Below are positions 9,612 to 19,503 of a DNA stretch of 64,000 nucleotides, in pieces. The stretch is taken from the NCBI RefSeq assembly GCF_024609785.1, contig NZ_JANHJQ010000002.1, positions 186,001 to 250,000 of the forward strand, given 5' to 3'. The DNA comes from Pseudalkalibacillus decolorationis (lineage in GTDB: Bacteria > Bacillota > Bacilli > Bacillales > Fictibacillaceae). Below the pieces are notes generated by a model. The model was not told where the DNA came from. It searched no databases and was given only the letters and a program-made list of their open reading frames with translations. How positions within the stretch are numbered: position 1 is the stretch's first letter; each line of letters opens with the position of its first letter. Both the position numbers and the translations under genes were made by a program.

Positions 9612-11293
9612 GTGTTGAAGCTCTTACGTTAACACTTGTAGTTCTGACATTCGCAATCTACCTCTATATCGGATGGCGTTCAAAGGTTAAGGATACCAGT
9701 AATTTCTTTGTTGCTGGTAACAATATTCCTGCTGTTGCGAATGGGGCTGCCATTGCAGCTGATTGGATGTCTGCAGCTTCCTTTATCTCAATGGCTGGGT
9801 TAATATCTTTCCTTGGATACGACGGAACGATCTATTTGATGGGTTGGACAGGTGGTTATGTACTCCTTGCCTTATTACTAGCCCCATATCTTAGAAAGTT
9901 TGGCCGTTATACAGTTCCTGACTTTATTGGGGATCGCTACTATTCGAACGGTGCACGAGCAGTAGCTGCAATTGCTACACTCTTTATATCCCTTACATAC
10001 GTTGCGGGTCAGATGCGCGGTGTTGGGATCGTATTCAGTCGCTATTTACAAGTCGACATTGTTGTTGGTGTACTAATTGGAATGGCGATTGTCGCATTCT
10101 TTGCTGTCCTTGGGGGGATGAAGGGTATTACGTGGACGCAAGTTGTCCAATATACCATTTTAATCGTTGCATTCTTAATTCCGGCCATTGCTATTTCGTT
10201 GAAGCTAACAGGAAACCCTATCCCTCAGCTTGCCCTTACTTTTGGTGATATTGCAAAAGATTTGAGTGCCTTGCAGATTGAGTTAGGGTTAACGGAATAC
10301 CTCGCTCCGTTTCAAAACATGTCTGCTTTAAATGTATTTTGTGTAACGCTTGCATTAATGATCGGCACAGCGGGTCTTCCCCACGTCATCATCCGTTTTT
10401 ATACGGTAAAAAATGTGCGTGCAGCTCGATGGTCAGCTGGATGGGCTCTGCTCTTCATCGCTCTACTTTACACGACAGCTCCAGCAATCGGTGTGTTTGC
10501 GAAATACAATTTAATAAACAGTTTTAATAATCAAACGTTAGATGAAGCTCGTGAAGAGGCATGGGTTACGAAATGGGAAGAAACGGGCCTTTTACAGCTT
10601 GAAGATAAAGATGGTGATGGTGTTCTGGCGTTTACTTCTAACCCTGCAACAAATGAGGTTGTCATTGACCGCGACATCATTGTCCTCTCCACCCCTGAAG
10701 TAGCTGAACTTGCACCAATCGTCATAGCTCTTGTTGCGGCGGGAGGCCTGGCTGCTGCCCTTTCCACAGCATCCGGTCTGTTGCTTGCGATGTCGAGTGC
10801 AGTGTCACACGATCTATACTATCGGATTTTCCGACCGGAAGCCGACGAACAGCAACGGTTAAAAGTTGGGCGTTTGATGATCTTCTTGGCAGTTATCGTA
10901 GCTGGTTATTTTGGTATTAATCCACCAGGCTTTGTTGGTGAGGTGGTCGCCTTTGCGTTTGGACTTGCAGCTGCCAGTTTGTTCCCGGCAATCTTACTCG
11001 GAATTTTTGATAAACGGATGAATCGAGAAGGTGCAATTTGGGGAATGTCGATTGGATTGGCTTTCACTGTTATTATGATTTTGCTCATGCGCTCTCCGCA
11101 AATATTCGGTACAGAGGCTGCAATCTTGGAAAGCTTCTTCGGAATCAATGCACAAGGAATTGGGGTAATTGGTGCACTGTTGAACTTTGTTGTTTCATTC
11201 ATTGTTTCAAGACGTACTGAAGCTCCACCTGACGAAATTCAGCAAATGGTTGAAGAGATCCGTATCCCAAAGGTTAGAGAGAAAACGGGATAA
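9608..11293 (+). CDS. Sodium:solute symporter, cation/acetate (ActP/VC_2705) type
   Basis: This is a 561-residue SSS-family permease with about 13 helices. It has the N-terminal signature NFFVAGNNIPAVANGAAIAADWMSAASFISMAG and a periplasm-facing loop between about residues 298 and 370. Relatives transport small monocarboxylates such as acetate or pyruvate with sodium; the substrate here is not determined. It forms an operon with the DUF4212 subunit, and the 140-residue membrane protein at 11390 follows after a hairpin. Confidence 0.93.
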   Translation: MSVEALTLTLVVLTFAIYLYIGWRSKVKDTSNFFVAGNNIPAVANGAAIAADWMSAASFISMAGLISFLGYDGTIYLMGWTGGYVLLALLLAPYLRKFGRYTVPDFIGDRYYSNGARAVAAIATLFISLTYVAGQMRGVGIVFSRYLQVDIVVGVLIGMAIVAFFAVLGGMKGITWTQVVQYTILIVAFLIPAIAISLKLTGNPIPQLALTFGDIAKDLSALQIELGLTEYLAPFQNMSALNVFCVTLALMIGTAGLPHVIIRFYTVKNVRAARWSAGWALLFIALLYTTAPAIGVFAKYNLINSFNNQTLDEAREEAWVTKWEETGLLQLEDKDGDGVLAFTSNPATNEVVIDRDIIVLSTPEVAELAPIVIALVAAGGLAAALSTASGLLLAMSSAVSHDLYYRIFRPEADEQQRLKVGRLMIFLAVIVAGYFGINPPGFVGEVVAFAFGLAAASLFPAILLGIFDKRMNREGAIWGMSIGLAFTVIMILLMRSPQIFGTEAAILESFFGINAQGIGVIGALLNFVVSFIVSRRTEAPPDEIQQMVEEIRIPKVREKTG

Positions 11294-11312
11294 CAGCAAC
11301 CAGTTCTGTACA

Positions 11313-11365
11313 AAAGAGGTTGGTACCTTTATTGGTCTAAACATGAACCGACCTCTTTGATTTTC
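11313..11365 (+). terminator. Hairpin after the symporter operon
   Basis: AAAGAGGTTGGT pairs with ACCGACCTCTTT across a 22-base loop, and GATTTTCC follows. It could terminate or attenuate before the next gene. Confidence 0.55.
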
Positions 11366-11389
11366 CAATAAAGACCCAGGGGGGAGAAA

Positions 11390-11812
11390 ATGACCTTATT
11401 TTTTGGAGTCATCACCTTGATTTTATATGTATTTCAGCCTTTTCTTGATTTAAAGGTTATTCGTAAAGCGTTAGGGATTGCACTATTTCTTGAATTATTT
11501 TATCTGATCGGATATTATCTAATGAATTGGCCATTTCCAAGCCCTGTCATTATCTTTCAAATTATAATTGTAGCGGCATTAGGTGTTGCGTTAGGTGTTA
11601 TTTATTCACGAATCTGGCCGCTTCCACAAAACAAAGGGATTGAACGAATTATGCGAACTTTCTTGATCGTCATACCCGCACTTGGGTTAGGAGTTGGGAT
11701 GCAATTAATTCTACAAGGAAATCATGCAACTCAAGCCGTTTATTTGATGTTTGCATTGTCCGCATGGTTAGGGTCAGGTCATTTTATAAAAGAAACACCA
11801 AAAGAGGCGTAG
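11390..11812 (+). CDS. Four-helix integral membrane protein, unknown
   Basis: This 140-residue protein has about four to five predicted membrane helices (residues 3-16, 25-45, 52-72, 88-107, 113-130). It has an N-terminal out/in hairpin and a short charged tail. AGGGGGGAGAAA precedes the ATG. No catalytic or binding motif is visible and I do not recognise the family. It follows the symporter operon on the same strand and is closed by a terminator that overlaps its last codons. Confidence 0.75.
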   Translation: MTLFFGVITLILYVFQPFLDLKVIRKALGIALFLELFYLIGYYLMNWPFPSPVIIFQIIIVAALGVALGVIYSRIWPLPQNKGIERIMRTFLIVIPALGLGVGMQLILQGNHATQAVYLMFALSAWLGSGHFIKETPKEA

Positions 11813-11838
11813 TGTAGGTCGGCACTACGCCTCTTCCA
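11803..11838. terminator. Bidirectional hairpin between convergent genes
   Basis: A perfect 12-bp stem (AGAGGCGTAGTG / CACTACGCCTCT) has an 8-base loop. The minus strand continues CCTCTTTT, so it can serve helD as well as the plus-strand membrane protein. Confidence 0.75.
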
Positions 11839-11911
11839 ATCGGTTATTATCTTTAATTTCGTAAAAACTGCCAAAACATATAAGAAGAAGGCAAACCTGC
11901 TTTTAAAACGT

Positions 11912-14251
11912 CTATCCCTCGAGATAACTTTGTTTAGATATAGTGTCAAGGAACGGACTTTTATCACCTTCAGAAAAAATGTGGAGTTCATGCATTGCCC
12001 GTGTACAGGCAGTATAAAAGATTTTTCGTTCATACTCATGCTTGTATTGTTCCTTTGAAGCGTTATAAATGATTACCGCATCAAATTCGATTCCTTTAGC
12101 CAAATAGGCCGGTAGAATTAAAATCCCCTTTTTATATGAGTCGGTTTCATTAACCATAAGTTGAACAGGTATGTCATTATTTATCTGTTCAAAGACCACT
12201 TTACTTTCCTGGGCTGTTTTACAGATTACCGCGATTGTTTGGTGTCCATCAGCCTGAAGGTTCTTTATCCGTTGAACTATTTTTGAATGAAGTGTATGTT
12301 GATTTTCTACAATGGTTAACGTGGGTTTCTCTCCGTTTCGATTAAATGCTTCGATGGTTTCTCCGCCCTCTATCATTTCTTTAGTGAATTCAACAATTTG
12401 ACGAGTTGAGCGATAACTCCGTGTTAACGTAATTTTCTCCTGTTTTTCCAAATCAAAAAAGTTGCTGTTCAATAATGTTGGATTGTTAAGGGTATGAGCA
12501 TATATAGCTTGATTTAGATCTCCGAGTATTGTCATTTTACAATTGGGAAATAGTTGTTGAAGGAAAGCAAATTGAAATAGTGAGTAGTCCTGAGCCTCAT
12601 CAATAAATAAATGACGGATCATCGTGTTCGGTTTCTTGCCCTCGAGTTGATCTTGTAAATATAGAAATGGTGTCGTATCTTCATATAGTAAACTCTTTCG
12701 TTCTAGGTTATCTAGGGTATGTTTACACATTTCGCTCCAGTTGTAAGGTAACCCTTGCAAAATAGAATTGCCCATCTCCCACGGTTGGAATAATTGTCGA
12801 TAAATTGCTTCCATATTGATAAATTTCAACTGTTTGATCGCTTTTTTGACTGGTTTGAAGTACCTTTTTACAAGTACCTTCGCTAATAATTTTTGCTCAC
12901 GATCAATATCATCAAACGTATCCTCATTCAATCGATCTCCTTTTTGGAGTTCTCTATGTGCTTTTAAATAATCCTCTTTATCCAAAAGTTCACATTCTTC
13001 AATTACCCAATCTTTTGTCCGTTCGATGCGTTCGATCTTAACTATTTCTTTAGTTAACCATTCCGAGACCAACTGGATTCGGTTAGGAATTGATATCGAC
13101 TCCTCAAGACAATAAAAGTAATCATGAATCTGCTGGGCTGAAATTAATGTATCGCCTTTAAAAGTCATCGAATTAAAAATTAAATTCTTTTTTGCAAGAT
13201 AGGTGACATAGTGATCAATGACTTGTTTATAATCCAGGCTAGCTTTATATTGAATTGAATCGAGCCTAGTTTCGTAATCAGGATTATCCATTGAAGTAAG
13301 CAGATATTCCGTTTGATTAAGCGGATCCTCGATTTCAAACTGATCTTGAATTCGTCCCTCGATGTATTCTTGAAACGTCGTTTGCACCATATTTTCTTCA
13401 CCTAACTCTGGAAGAACGGTAGCAACATAGCTATTAAACATATGATTAGGGGAGAAAAGCATGATGTTTTCTGAATTCATATTGTTTCGGTATCGATAGA
13501 GCAAATAAGCGACACGCTGAAGTGCAGCAGAAGTTTTGCCGCTCCCAGCGACACCTTGAACAAATAGAAACTTGCTTGTTTCATTTCGGATAATCTGATT
13601 TTGTTCTTTCTGAATGGTAGCTACAATACTCTTCATTTGTGTGTTGGCATTATTTCCGAGAACCTCTTGTAACAGTTCATCGCCAACTGTTATATCTGTA
13701 TCAAACATACTCATGATTTGTCCATCTTGAATGATATACTGGCGTTTTAATTCAATATTTCCGGTAATGGATCCTTCAGGCGTCTCATATTTGGCAAAAC
13801 CTGGTGAGTAATCGTAATATAAACTTGAGATTGGTGCTCGCCAATCATAAATGAGGAAATTCTCTTCCTCTCTGTCCATTAATGAAGTGATTCCAATATA
13901 AATGTGCTCAGCGATGCTGTCATGATCCTCTATAAAATCAATTCGGCCAAAATAAGGAGAGTGCTTTAATCTTACAAGATTTGCAAGTTGTTTATGGGAT
14001 TGACGGTGATTTCTTTCTCGCTCAGAGAGAAACTCGGCTTGTTGTCTAATGCTTGTGACGGTTTCCACCACTTCATCGGGATTATCGATGTTAATCTTGA
14101 CATCATCCCAAAAGTTTTTACGGATTGTGATAATATCCTCTTTTAATCCGCCTGCATTTTCTGTTAATGAATCCACTTTCTTACCAATCACACTAATTAC
14201 TAAACCAACTCGCTTTTGTTCTTGATTTCGCTCATTATCCTTTTTTGCCAA
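11912..14251 (-). CDS. helD: RNA polymerase recycling motor HelD
   Basis: This 779-residue protein is the usual size of Bacillus HelD. It has an N-terminal coiled coil (about 1-100), the segment NFLIYDWRAPISSLYYDYSPG, Walker A GVAGSGKTS (about 233-241), and superfamily-1 helicase motifs further on (FIDEAQDYS, LTRSYRST, KGIEFDAVIIYNAS, YTACTRAM). HelD binds stalled RNA polymerase, prises open the nucleic-acid channel and releases the enzyme with ATP turnover. The start is TTG, preceded by GGGGAGTG ten bases upstream. It is transcribed alone. Confidence 0.95.
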   Translation of the reverse strand: MAKKDNERNQEQKRVGLVISVIGKKVDSLTENAGGLKEDIITIRKNFWDDVKINIDNPDEVVETVTSIRQQAEFLSERERNHRQSHKQLANLVRLKHSPYFGRIDFIEDHDSIAEHIYIGITSLMDREEENFLIYDWRAPISSLYYDYSPGFAKYETPEGSITGNIELKRQYIIQDGQIMSMFDTDITVGDELLQEVLGNNANTQMKSIVATIQKEQNQIIRNETSKFLFVQGVAGSGKTSAALQRVAYLLYRYRNNMNSENIMLFSPNHMFNSYVATVLPELGEENMVQTTFQEYIEGRIQDQFEIEDPLNQTEYLLTSMDNPDYETRLDSIQYKASLDYKQVIDHYVTYLAKKNLIFNSMTFKGDTLISAQQIHDYFYCLEESISIPNRIQLVSEWLTKEIVKIERIERTKDWVIEECELLDKEDYLKAHRELQKGDRLNEDTFDDIDREQKLLAKVLVKRYFKPVKKAIKQLKFINMEAIYRQLFQPWEMGNSILQGLPYNWSEMCKHTLDNLERKSLLYEDTTPFLYLQDQLEGKKPNTMIRHLFIDEAQDYSLFQFAFLQQLFPNCKMTILGDLNQAIYAHTLNNPTLLNSNFFDLEKQEKITLTRSYRSTRQIVEFTKEMIEGGETIEAFNRNGEKPTLTIVENQHTLHSKIVQRIKNLQADGHQTIAVICKTAQESKVVFEQINNDIPVQLMVNETDSYKKGILILPAYLAKGIEFDAVIIYNASKEQYKHEYERKIFYTACTRAMHELHIFSEGDKSPFLDTISKQSYLEG

Positions 14252-14276
14252 AAGCTTTCACTCCCCGAATAAATAG

Positions 14277-14305
14277 TTGACAAACAATGAATTTTGTTAT
14301 AAGAT
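14277..14305 (+). promoter_or_regulatory. Strong sigma-A type promoter without a downstream ORF
   Basis: The -35 TTGACA (14277-14282), a 17-bp spacer and TAAGAT (14300-14305) fit a sigma-A promoter reading away from helD. No gene begins before the terminator at 14404-14438. Confidence 0.55.
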
Positions 14306-14311
14306 ATAATT

Positions 14312-14440
14312 GAGCATATTTATATACTTATAACTATATACACACAATAAGGTTAATGATAGCACATAACGCGTTTTATAACAATCTAATTTAATTATAA
14401 AATTAAGGAGAACAGATACAATATCTGCTCTCCTTTTAAT
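14312..14440 (+). ncRNA. Candidate small RNA between helD and the DUF3817 gene
   Basis: A transcript from the promoter at 14277-14305 would run about 125-130 nt and end at the hairpin AAGGAGA-A-CAGATA/TATCTG-C-TCTCCTT followed by TTTTAATATTT. It contains no ORF with a ribosome site. The region is A/T-rich, so promoter-like matches are cheap; the pairing of a good promoter with a terminator is what supports this. Confidence 0.4.
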
Positions 14441-14445
14441 ATTTA
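14404..14445 (+). terminator. Intrinsic terminator (candidate sRNA end)
   Basis: A 13-bp stem with one mismatch and a CAA loop is followed by TTTTAATATTTAT. Confidence 0.65.
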
Positions 14446-14631
14446 TCCTGAGACATTGTCTTTCCAATTCCATTGCACCCAATGCTTTCTAATGTGTCGT
14501 TCAATAGGATTGAAAATGTCATAAAACAGTTACATTAGAAAAGTCTAATAATGGCTCGCACTGATATAATAGATTGGGGATAAAGTAAAACATTCTATAG
14601 AATTATTTTGTGATAGGAGTTGACTTCAGTA

Positions 14632-14922
14632 ATGAAAAACCCTCTCAGTATTTTTAAAGTTGTAGGTTATGCAGAAGGGATTTCGTTTCTTGTTCTTCTG
14701 GGAATTGCGATGCCCCTAAAATATATGTTCGACTACCCTTTAGCCGTCACGATTGTCGGTGCACTTCACGGTGGTTTGTTCGTTCTTTATGTGATGATGG
14801 TCATCTATTTGAAGTTCTCATATAATTGGAGTGTCAAGAAGGCAATACTTGGCATGATCGCCTCTGTTATTCCATTCGGTCCATTTATCTTTGATGCAAA
14901 GCTTGTACAAAACGAGGCATAA
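14632..14922 (+). CDS. DUF3817 integral membrane protein
   Basis: This protein of about 96 residues has three membrane helices. It starts MKNPLSIFKVVGYAEGISFLVLLG and contains GALHGGLFVLYV, the pattern of the DUF3817 (YdzA-like) family. The frame is open from a TTG at 14620, but that codon abuts the AGGAG (14615-14619), so ATG 14632 is preferred. The function of the family is unknown. Confidence 0.88.
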   Translation: MKNPLSIFKVVGYAEGISFLVLLGIAMPLKYMFDYPLAVTIVGALHGGLFVLYVMMVIYLKFSYNWSVKKAILGMIASVIPFGPFIFDAKLVQNEA

Positions 14923-14938
14923 TTAAATAAAGTAAAAA

Positions 14939-14963
14939 GGGAGAAACTCCATGGAGTTCTCCC
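14939..14963 (-). terminator. Terminator of the M14 carboxypeptidase gene
   Basis: GGGAGAA-A-CTCC-AT-GGAG-TTCTCCC forms a hairpin. On the minus strand it is followed by TTTTTACTTT. It also separates the convergent DUF3817 gene. Confidence 0.8.
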
Positions 14964-14979
14964 GTATGAAAGCTGATTC

Positions 14980-16611
14980 CTATTCTTTTACCGTAGACAC
15001 ATTTAATTGTTTTTGTTGCATATAACGGTATACAGGGATTTGGTCTCCGAGATCAGCTGGGATGTAGTTAAACGTTACATAACTATCATTGGACTCCGGC
15101 TCCAGGGTCACAGCAATCAGATTTGCCTGGGGTTGAGCCATGCTGTATACATAGCTTCCTTTAGGGAAATGAACTTTTTTCGTCGTGATCTCAGTCTCTA
15201 CGTTATTGAGATAATGTCCCTCATACGCCTCATCGGCAATGTTTTGTTCCGTTACCGTATAACCTTCTACTTCAAGTGTTACCGGCTTCCTTAGCCTTTT
15301 AACCTCTACCCCTTGTATTTTCAGTTTTTCAGCAACCTCTTCATATTCAGGAGGTACGATGTAAGCCGTTGGACGCTCTCTTACTAGTGTTGGAATACTG
15401 TGCAAGGAACTATAGTAGATGACAGGGATTTCAACCGTCTCTCCTTTTTCAGTGTCTACGACTGTCAGGGTTTCGTTCGGAAATACCTTCCGTTTGCTTT
15501 CAACGACGATTTTATCATTGTCATCGGCTTTCCTGCCATTTTTTACTATATGTTTCTTTGCTTTGAAAACGATTTTTTTAATTTTCTTTGCATTATCTGC
15601 CGTCGTTTCCAAAATGCTCATATGGGATGTAATTTGTCCGGCAACCCGTCTTTTAAAATTCTCTCGTCCGATCCCAATACCGCGGCTTTCGACGAGGAAA
15701 GAGAAGGAAGGCTGCAGTCCGAATGCATTACGACCGATTCGTGGGTCTGTCCCACCTTCTTGAATAATCGTCTTGCCGTCTTTTCGACCGACAGGATAGT
15801 AATATGTTCTGCTCGAAAACCCTTCATCAGTTAACGTGTCAAGAGTATTACCAATATATAACTCATTGGCCATATTTCTAATCTTTTCAGGGATATTTAA
15901 GTTTCTTCCGGTCAAGAGTGTGATATCGTGGTACGTCAATCCTCCTTGATTGCCGACTTCCGGAAAATAAGGGACACCGTATTCATGTGCTTGAATGACT
16001 ACTTCAGGATGGAATTTTTTCAAAGCCCTATGTACAGCTCTATTTTCCTGGAGTTCCAACTTGATATGATCACGGTTGGCATCTAAGCCATTCGCCGTTC
16101 TTCTTTGATAATAATAAGAACCGTCAGGATTGACCCTTGGGACGATGATTACATTGACCTTGTCCAGGATTTTTTCACCAAACTCGCCGGATAACTTGTT
16201 GGCCATAACCAATGCTGATTCGCCTGCTGCAGGTTCGTTCCCGTGAATCTGTGCTTGCAGCCAAACGGTCGGCTTATTCTTAGTGTGAGCTCCTTTGTTG
16301 AAAACGAGCATTGGAATTTTTCTGCCTTCAATTGATTCTCCGATGACTTTCATTTCTACTAAATTACTTTTCTCATCCAATTGGCGAAGGAAGGCCATCA
16401 TCTCTTCCTGTGTCGTAAATTGTTTTTCTTCTTTTTCAAAAGCTGGGCTGTGAAACTCAACATCAGGTTCCGGATACAATTTCAGTACTTGTTCAGGCTG
16501 TGAGTACTCCTTGCCATAATAAGGAGTAAAAGATGCTTGGGTAATGGATGGAACGATTGAAACAACCATCAACGCCAGTAAAGCAAGAGTAAGTGAAATC
16601 TTTCGAAGCAT
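14980..16611 (-). CDS. Secreted M14-family zinc carboxypeptidase
   Basis: This 543-residue protein has a clear signal peptide (MLRKISLTLALLALMVVS..., cleavage likely after ITQA). The peptidase domain carries the zinc motif HGNEPAAGE (His123, Glu126) and NGLDANRDHIKL in its usual place, with PRVNPDGS before it and HEYGVPYFPE after. A C-terminal region of about 180 residues follows. It should act outside the cell on peptides or peptidoglycan cross-bridges; the substrate is unknown. ATG 16611 is chosen since AGAGGAG stands eight bases before it; the longer TTG frame overlaps that site. The gene is divergent from the regulator at 16929. Confidence 0.93.
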   Translation of the reverse strand: MLRKISLTLALLALMVVSIVPSITQASFTPYYGKEYSQPEQVLKLYPEPDVEFHSPAFEKEEKQFTTQEEMMAFLRQLDEKSNLVEMKVIGESIEGRKIPMLVFNKGAHTKNKPTVWLQAQIHGNEPAAGESALVMANKLSGEFGEKILDKVNVIIVPRVNPDGSYYYQRRTANGLDANRDHIKLELQENRAVHRALKKFHPEVVIQAHEYGVPYFPEVGNQGGLTYHDITLLTGRNLNIPEKIRNMANELYIGNTLDTLTDEGFSSRTYYYPVGRKDGKTIIQEGGTDPRIGRNAFGLQPSFSFLVESRGIGIGRENFKRRVAGQITSHMSILETTADNAKKIKKIVFKAKKHIVKNGRKADDNDKIVVESKRKVFPNETLTVVDTEKGETVEIPVIYYSSLHSIPTLVRERPTAYIVPPEYEEVAEKLKIQGVEVKRLRKPVTLEVEGYTVTEQNIADEAYEGHYLNNVETEITTKKVHFPKGSYVYSMAQPQANLIAVTLEPESNDSYVTFNYIPADLGDQIPVYRYMQQKQLNVSTVKE

Positions 16612-16928
16612 AATATACTCTCCTCTCAAAAATTCAATTTTAGAAGATTGACCAACTGACTTAAAATGAAGATTTCAAGGATACTATCAATCTATGATTG
16701 TAGTTCTGCATTGTGTTTTGTATAAAAACCCTCATTGATATCATTTTAAGACAATTTTTAGTCATGTTCTAAAAAGTAATTATACATGAAAATTTAAAAA
16801 ATTCAATAAATAGACACTATTTTTGTGAAAAAGGCATTCGATTAATTGGTGAAGGGATTGAAACTTTTTTGAAATGATTAGCGTTTGTTGTAAAATAAGA
16901 GATAGAATAAAGTATAGGAGATTTTCTT
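16612..16928. other. Divergent intergenic region, carboxypeptidase / regulator
   Basis: About 317 bp of A/T-rich DNA between two divergent starts. It must contain both promoters. I see no clear operator. Confidence 0.5.
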
Positions 16929-18263
16929 ATGATACGAATCGGAGTTATTAATGCTAGAAGCACCGCCGATGTATTAAGCCCTGTTTTTGAACGGTTTAAA
17001 GATCAGTGTGAGTACACCTTTTTGCTATATGAAAAATTAGAAGAAATTAAACATATCTTTAATAACAATCGATCCTTTTTCGATGGATTTATTTTGGGCG
17101 GTCCATTGCCTTATTTTTATCTGGAACATGAGATCCATGAATCTTCCATACCAACTGTATATTTAGATTTAACAGAAAAAGATTTTTATAAGCATTTGTT
17201 TAAAATCTCTAGAGCATATAAAACGCTTCAATTTTCTAGAGTTTTTATTGATTTTCTTTGGGAAGGAAATCGATACTATGATCTATTAGAGTTGTTACAA
17301 ACGAATGAAATCCCTATTCATTTAGAAGAAAATGATATTGATTGGAGAAATGAACGATTATATGAAGATATGTTAAAGAAGCATATCCGGTTATGGAATG
17401 AGGGGAAAATTGACCTATCGATCACTAGGATAGCCAACATCGTTAAACCTATGAAAGAACATGGGATTAATGTCTATTACATGAGTATTTCTAAAGATAC
17501 GATTGAAGAAAAAATAAAGGATTTATTTTTAGAAATTGAGTATTTTCGCCTTAAAAAAAATCAAATAGTGGTCGGGTATATAGAATCTCCGTCAGTGGAT
17601 CATTCTACTGATATAGAATTCATGCAAATATCTTTTCACAAAGCGCTATTAGAATTCAGTAGACAGCACCAATTACAATTGTCAATCCAAAAAAGTAATT
17701 TTACGATTGAAATTATTACATCTTATGGGGAATTACAAACGATTACAAATGATTTTCATACGTGTCGTTTAGTACGTTTCTTACAGGATCGCTTGCCATT
17801 TCGTGTGAATATCGGATGGGGAATCGGGACAACTCTAGGTCAGGCATTTCAGTACGCAAAAAATGCTTATCGGGAAGCGCGGTCTTATCCTGAAACATGC
17901 TCATTTGTGATCAATGAAAATAAAAAATACATGGGTCCGCTAGGCTTTAACGAAAAATACGAAGTAGAATATTCAGATAGTGCCGTACCGCAAATTGATA
18001 AATTAAGCAATCAGATTGATATCTCCATTTTTCAATTACAAAAGATTATTACTGCAATGTCAAAATTAAAAACAACCGAATTAACGAGTTATGATGCAGC
18101 CGAAGCACTCGGTGTATCAGTAAGGAGTGCTAATCGACTGCTAAACCAAATGGTTGAAAAGAATCTAGCCGAAGTAAAGCATAAAAAGCAGAACAGCACA
18201 AAAGGAAGACCAATCAAAGTATATACAATTCGTATTCCCTCCGTTTCTAATGACCCTATTTGA
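16929..18263 (+). CDS. Transcriptional regulator with degenerate GGDEF-like and C-terminal winged-helix domains
   Basis: This 444-residue protein has an N-terminal receptor-like alpha/beta region (about 1-190). A middle domain follows in which LPFRVNIGWGIGTTLGQAFQYAKNAYREA resembles a degenerate GGDEF or GTP-cyclohydrolase-III-like fold. The C-terminal HTH has SYDAAEALGVSVRSANRLLNQMVEKNLAEV with KGRPIKVYTI, a wHTH wing. It is probably a ligand-sensing regulator. It is divergent from the secreted carboxypeptidase and may control it or the MFS exporter downstream; both are guesses from position. The ATG has TAGGAGA upstream. Confidence 0.65.
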   Translation: MIRIGVINARSTADVLSPVFERFKDQCEYTFLLYEKLEEIKHIFNNNRSFFDGFILGGPLPYFYLEHEIHESSIPTVYLDLTEKDFYKHLFKISRAYKTLQFSRVFIDFLWEGNRYYDLLELLQTNEIPIHLEENDIDWRNERLYEDMLKKHIRLWNEGKIDLSITRIANIVKPMKEHGINVYYMSISKDTIEEKIKDLFLEIEYFRLKKNQIVVGYIESPSVDHSTDIEFMQISFHKALLEFSRQHQLQLSIQKSNFTIEIITSYGELQTITNDFHTCRLVRFLQDRLPFRVNIGWGIGTTLGQAFQYAKNAYREARSYPETCSFVINENKKYMGPLGFNEKYEVEYSDSAVPQIDKLSNQIDISIFQLQKIITAMSKLKTTELTSYDAAEALGVSVRSANRLLNQMVEKNLAEVKHKKQNSTKGRPIKVYTIRIPSVSNDPI

Positions 18264-18275
18264 ATTTGACTATTT

Positions 18276-19466
18276 CTAACTGACAGCTTCTTTTTGTCTT
18301 GTCTGTTTGCTAGGATTTCTCGTCAGTAGGATATATAAGAAGATGGAAATGATGACTGAGCCTGCTGCGACAAGATAGATCTCACTGTAACCAAACCAAG
18401 AAGCAATGAACCCGAAAAAGATCGCACCTGATCCAACACCTAAGTCAAAGAATGAAAAGAAGGTTGCGTTTGCCATCCCTCTTCGGTGCTTCGGTGCCTC
18501 CTGGACAGCCCATGCCTGCAATGCAGGTTGAACAGCTCCAAATCCAATTCCAAAAAATAAAGCGGCAGATAACAACATCCACATATTTTCAAGAAAAGAT
18601 AGATCGATCATTGCAAGTAAAATCATAAGTGCTCCGGGTATGAAAATCGCTTTGTGGCCTTTCCGGTCATACAATCTACCTGCAAAAGCCCGTACGATCA
18701 TTAATGAAATGGCGAAAACAAAGAAATACCATTCGATTCCACTTACATGTTGCTGTTCTGCATAAAGGGGCAAAAAGGAGGTAATACCCCCGAAAGTCAT
18801 CGTTATGAAAAACAAAAGCAACGCAGGAACGAGTGCGGATTTTTCATAGATATCCCATTTCTTTTTAGGTCCGGTTGCCTTTTCTCCTGGTGTGTAACGA
18901 ATAAGGGAGGCAATGATTAATGCAGCAACACCTGCAAAGGCTGCGATCATAAACGTCCATGAAAAATCGAGCGTTACCACGAGCACTAACCCAAGTGCAG
19001 GGCCAAAAGCCATCGCAAGGTTACCTGCTAATCCAAAGTACCCCATCCCTTCCCCTCTTCGTCTTGCAGGGATCATATCAGTAGCAATTGTCCCAACGGC
19101 AGTGGTTGACATCCCCCAACCTAAACCTTGGACAATTCGCATCAAAAATAGAAAAATGATACTCGAAGCAAATGAATACGTCGCAACGGATAATACAAAA
19201 ATAATTAAGCCAGTTAGGTAAACGAAACGTCTGCCCAATGTCTCTAATACATGACCCGACCATGGTCTTATCAATAAAGCAGAAAAAGTAAAAATTCCAA
19301 CGACCAATCCGATTAACTGATCACTTCCTCCAAGTTCATTCACAAAAAGCGGCAGTGTTGGTAGAGTCATTTGGAATCCAGCAAAAATAAAAAAGTTAGA
19401 TATACAGACAAATATAAAGTCACGAGTCCATATCTTATCCTTTGTAATTGTGGTTGGGTTACCCAT
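18276..19466 (-). CDS. MFS transporter (drug exporter-like)
   Basis: This is a 396-residue, 12-helix major facilitator. It has the loop 2-3 motif A-like segment RPWSGHVLETLGRRF and GLGWGMSTTAVGTIATDMIP, typical of drug:proton antiporter-1 exporters. The substrate is unknown. AGAAGG lies eight bases before the ATG. It converges with the upstream regulator gene, and a 7-2-7 palindrome stands about 40 bp before the start. Confidence 0.9.
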   Translation of the reverse strand: MGNPTTITKDKIWTRDFIFVCISNFFIFAGFQMTLPTLPLFVNELGGSDQLIGLVVGIFTFSALLIRPWSGHVLETLGRRFVYLTGLIIFVLSVATYSFASSIIFLFLMRIVQGLGWGMSTTAVGTIATDMIPARRRGEGMGYFGLAGNLAMAFGPALGLVLVVTLDFSWTFMIAAFAGVAALIIASLIRYTPGEKATGPKKKWDIYEKSALVPALLLFFITMTFGGITSFLPLYAEQQHVSGIEWYFFVFAISLMIVRAFAGRLYDRKGHKAIFIPGALMILLAMIDLSFLENMWMLLSAALFFGIGFGAVQPALQAWAVQEAPKHRRGMANATFFSFFDLGVGSGAIFFGFIASWFGYSEIYLVAAGSVIISIFLYILLTRNPSKQTRQKEAVS

Positions 19467-19503
19467 TTTAAGCCTTCTTTCTAGATAGATACTTGTACTT
19501 GGT

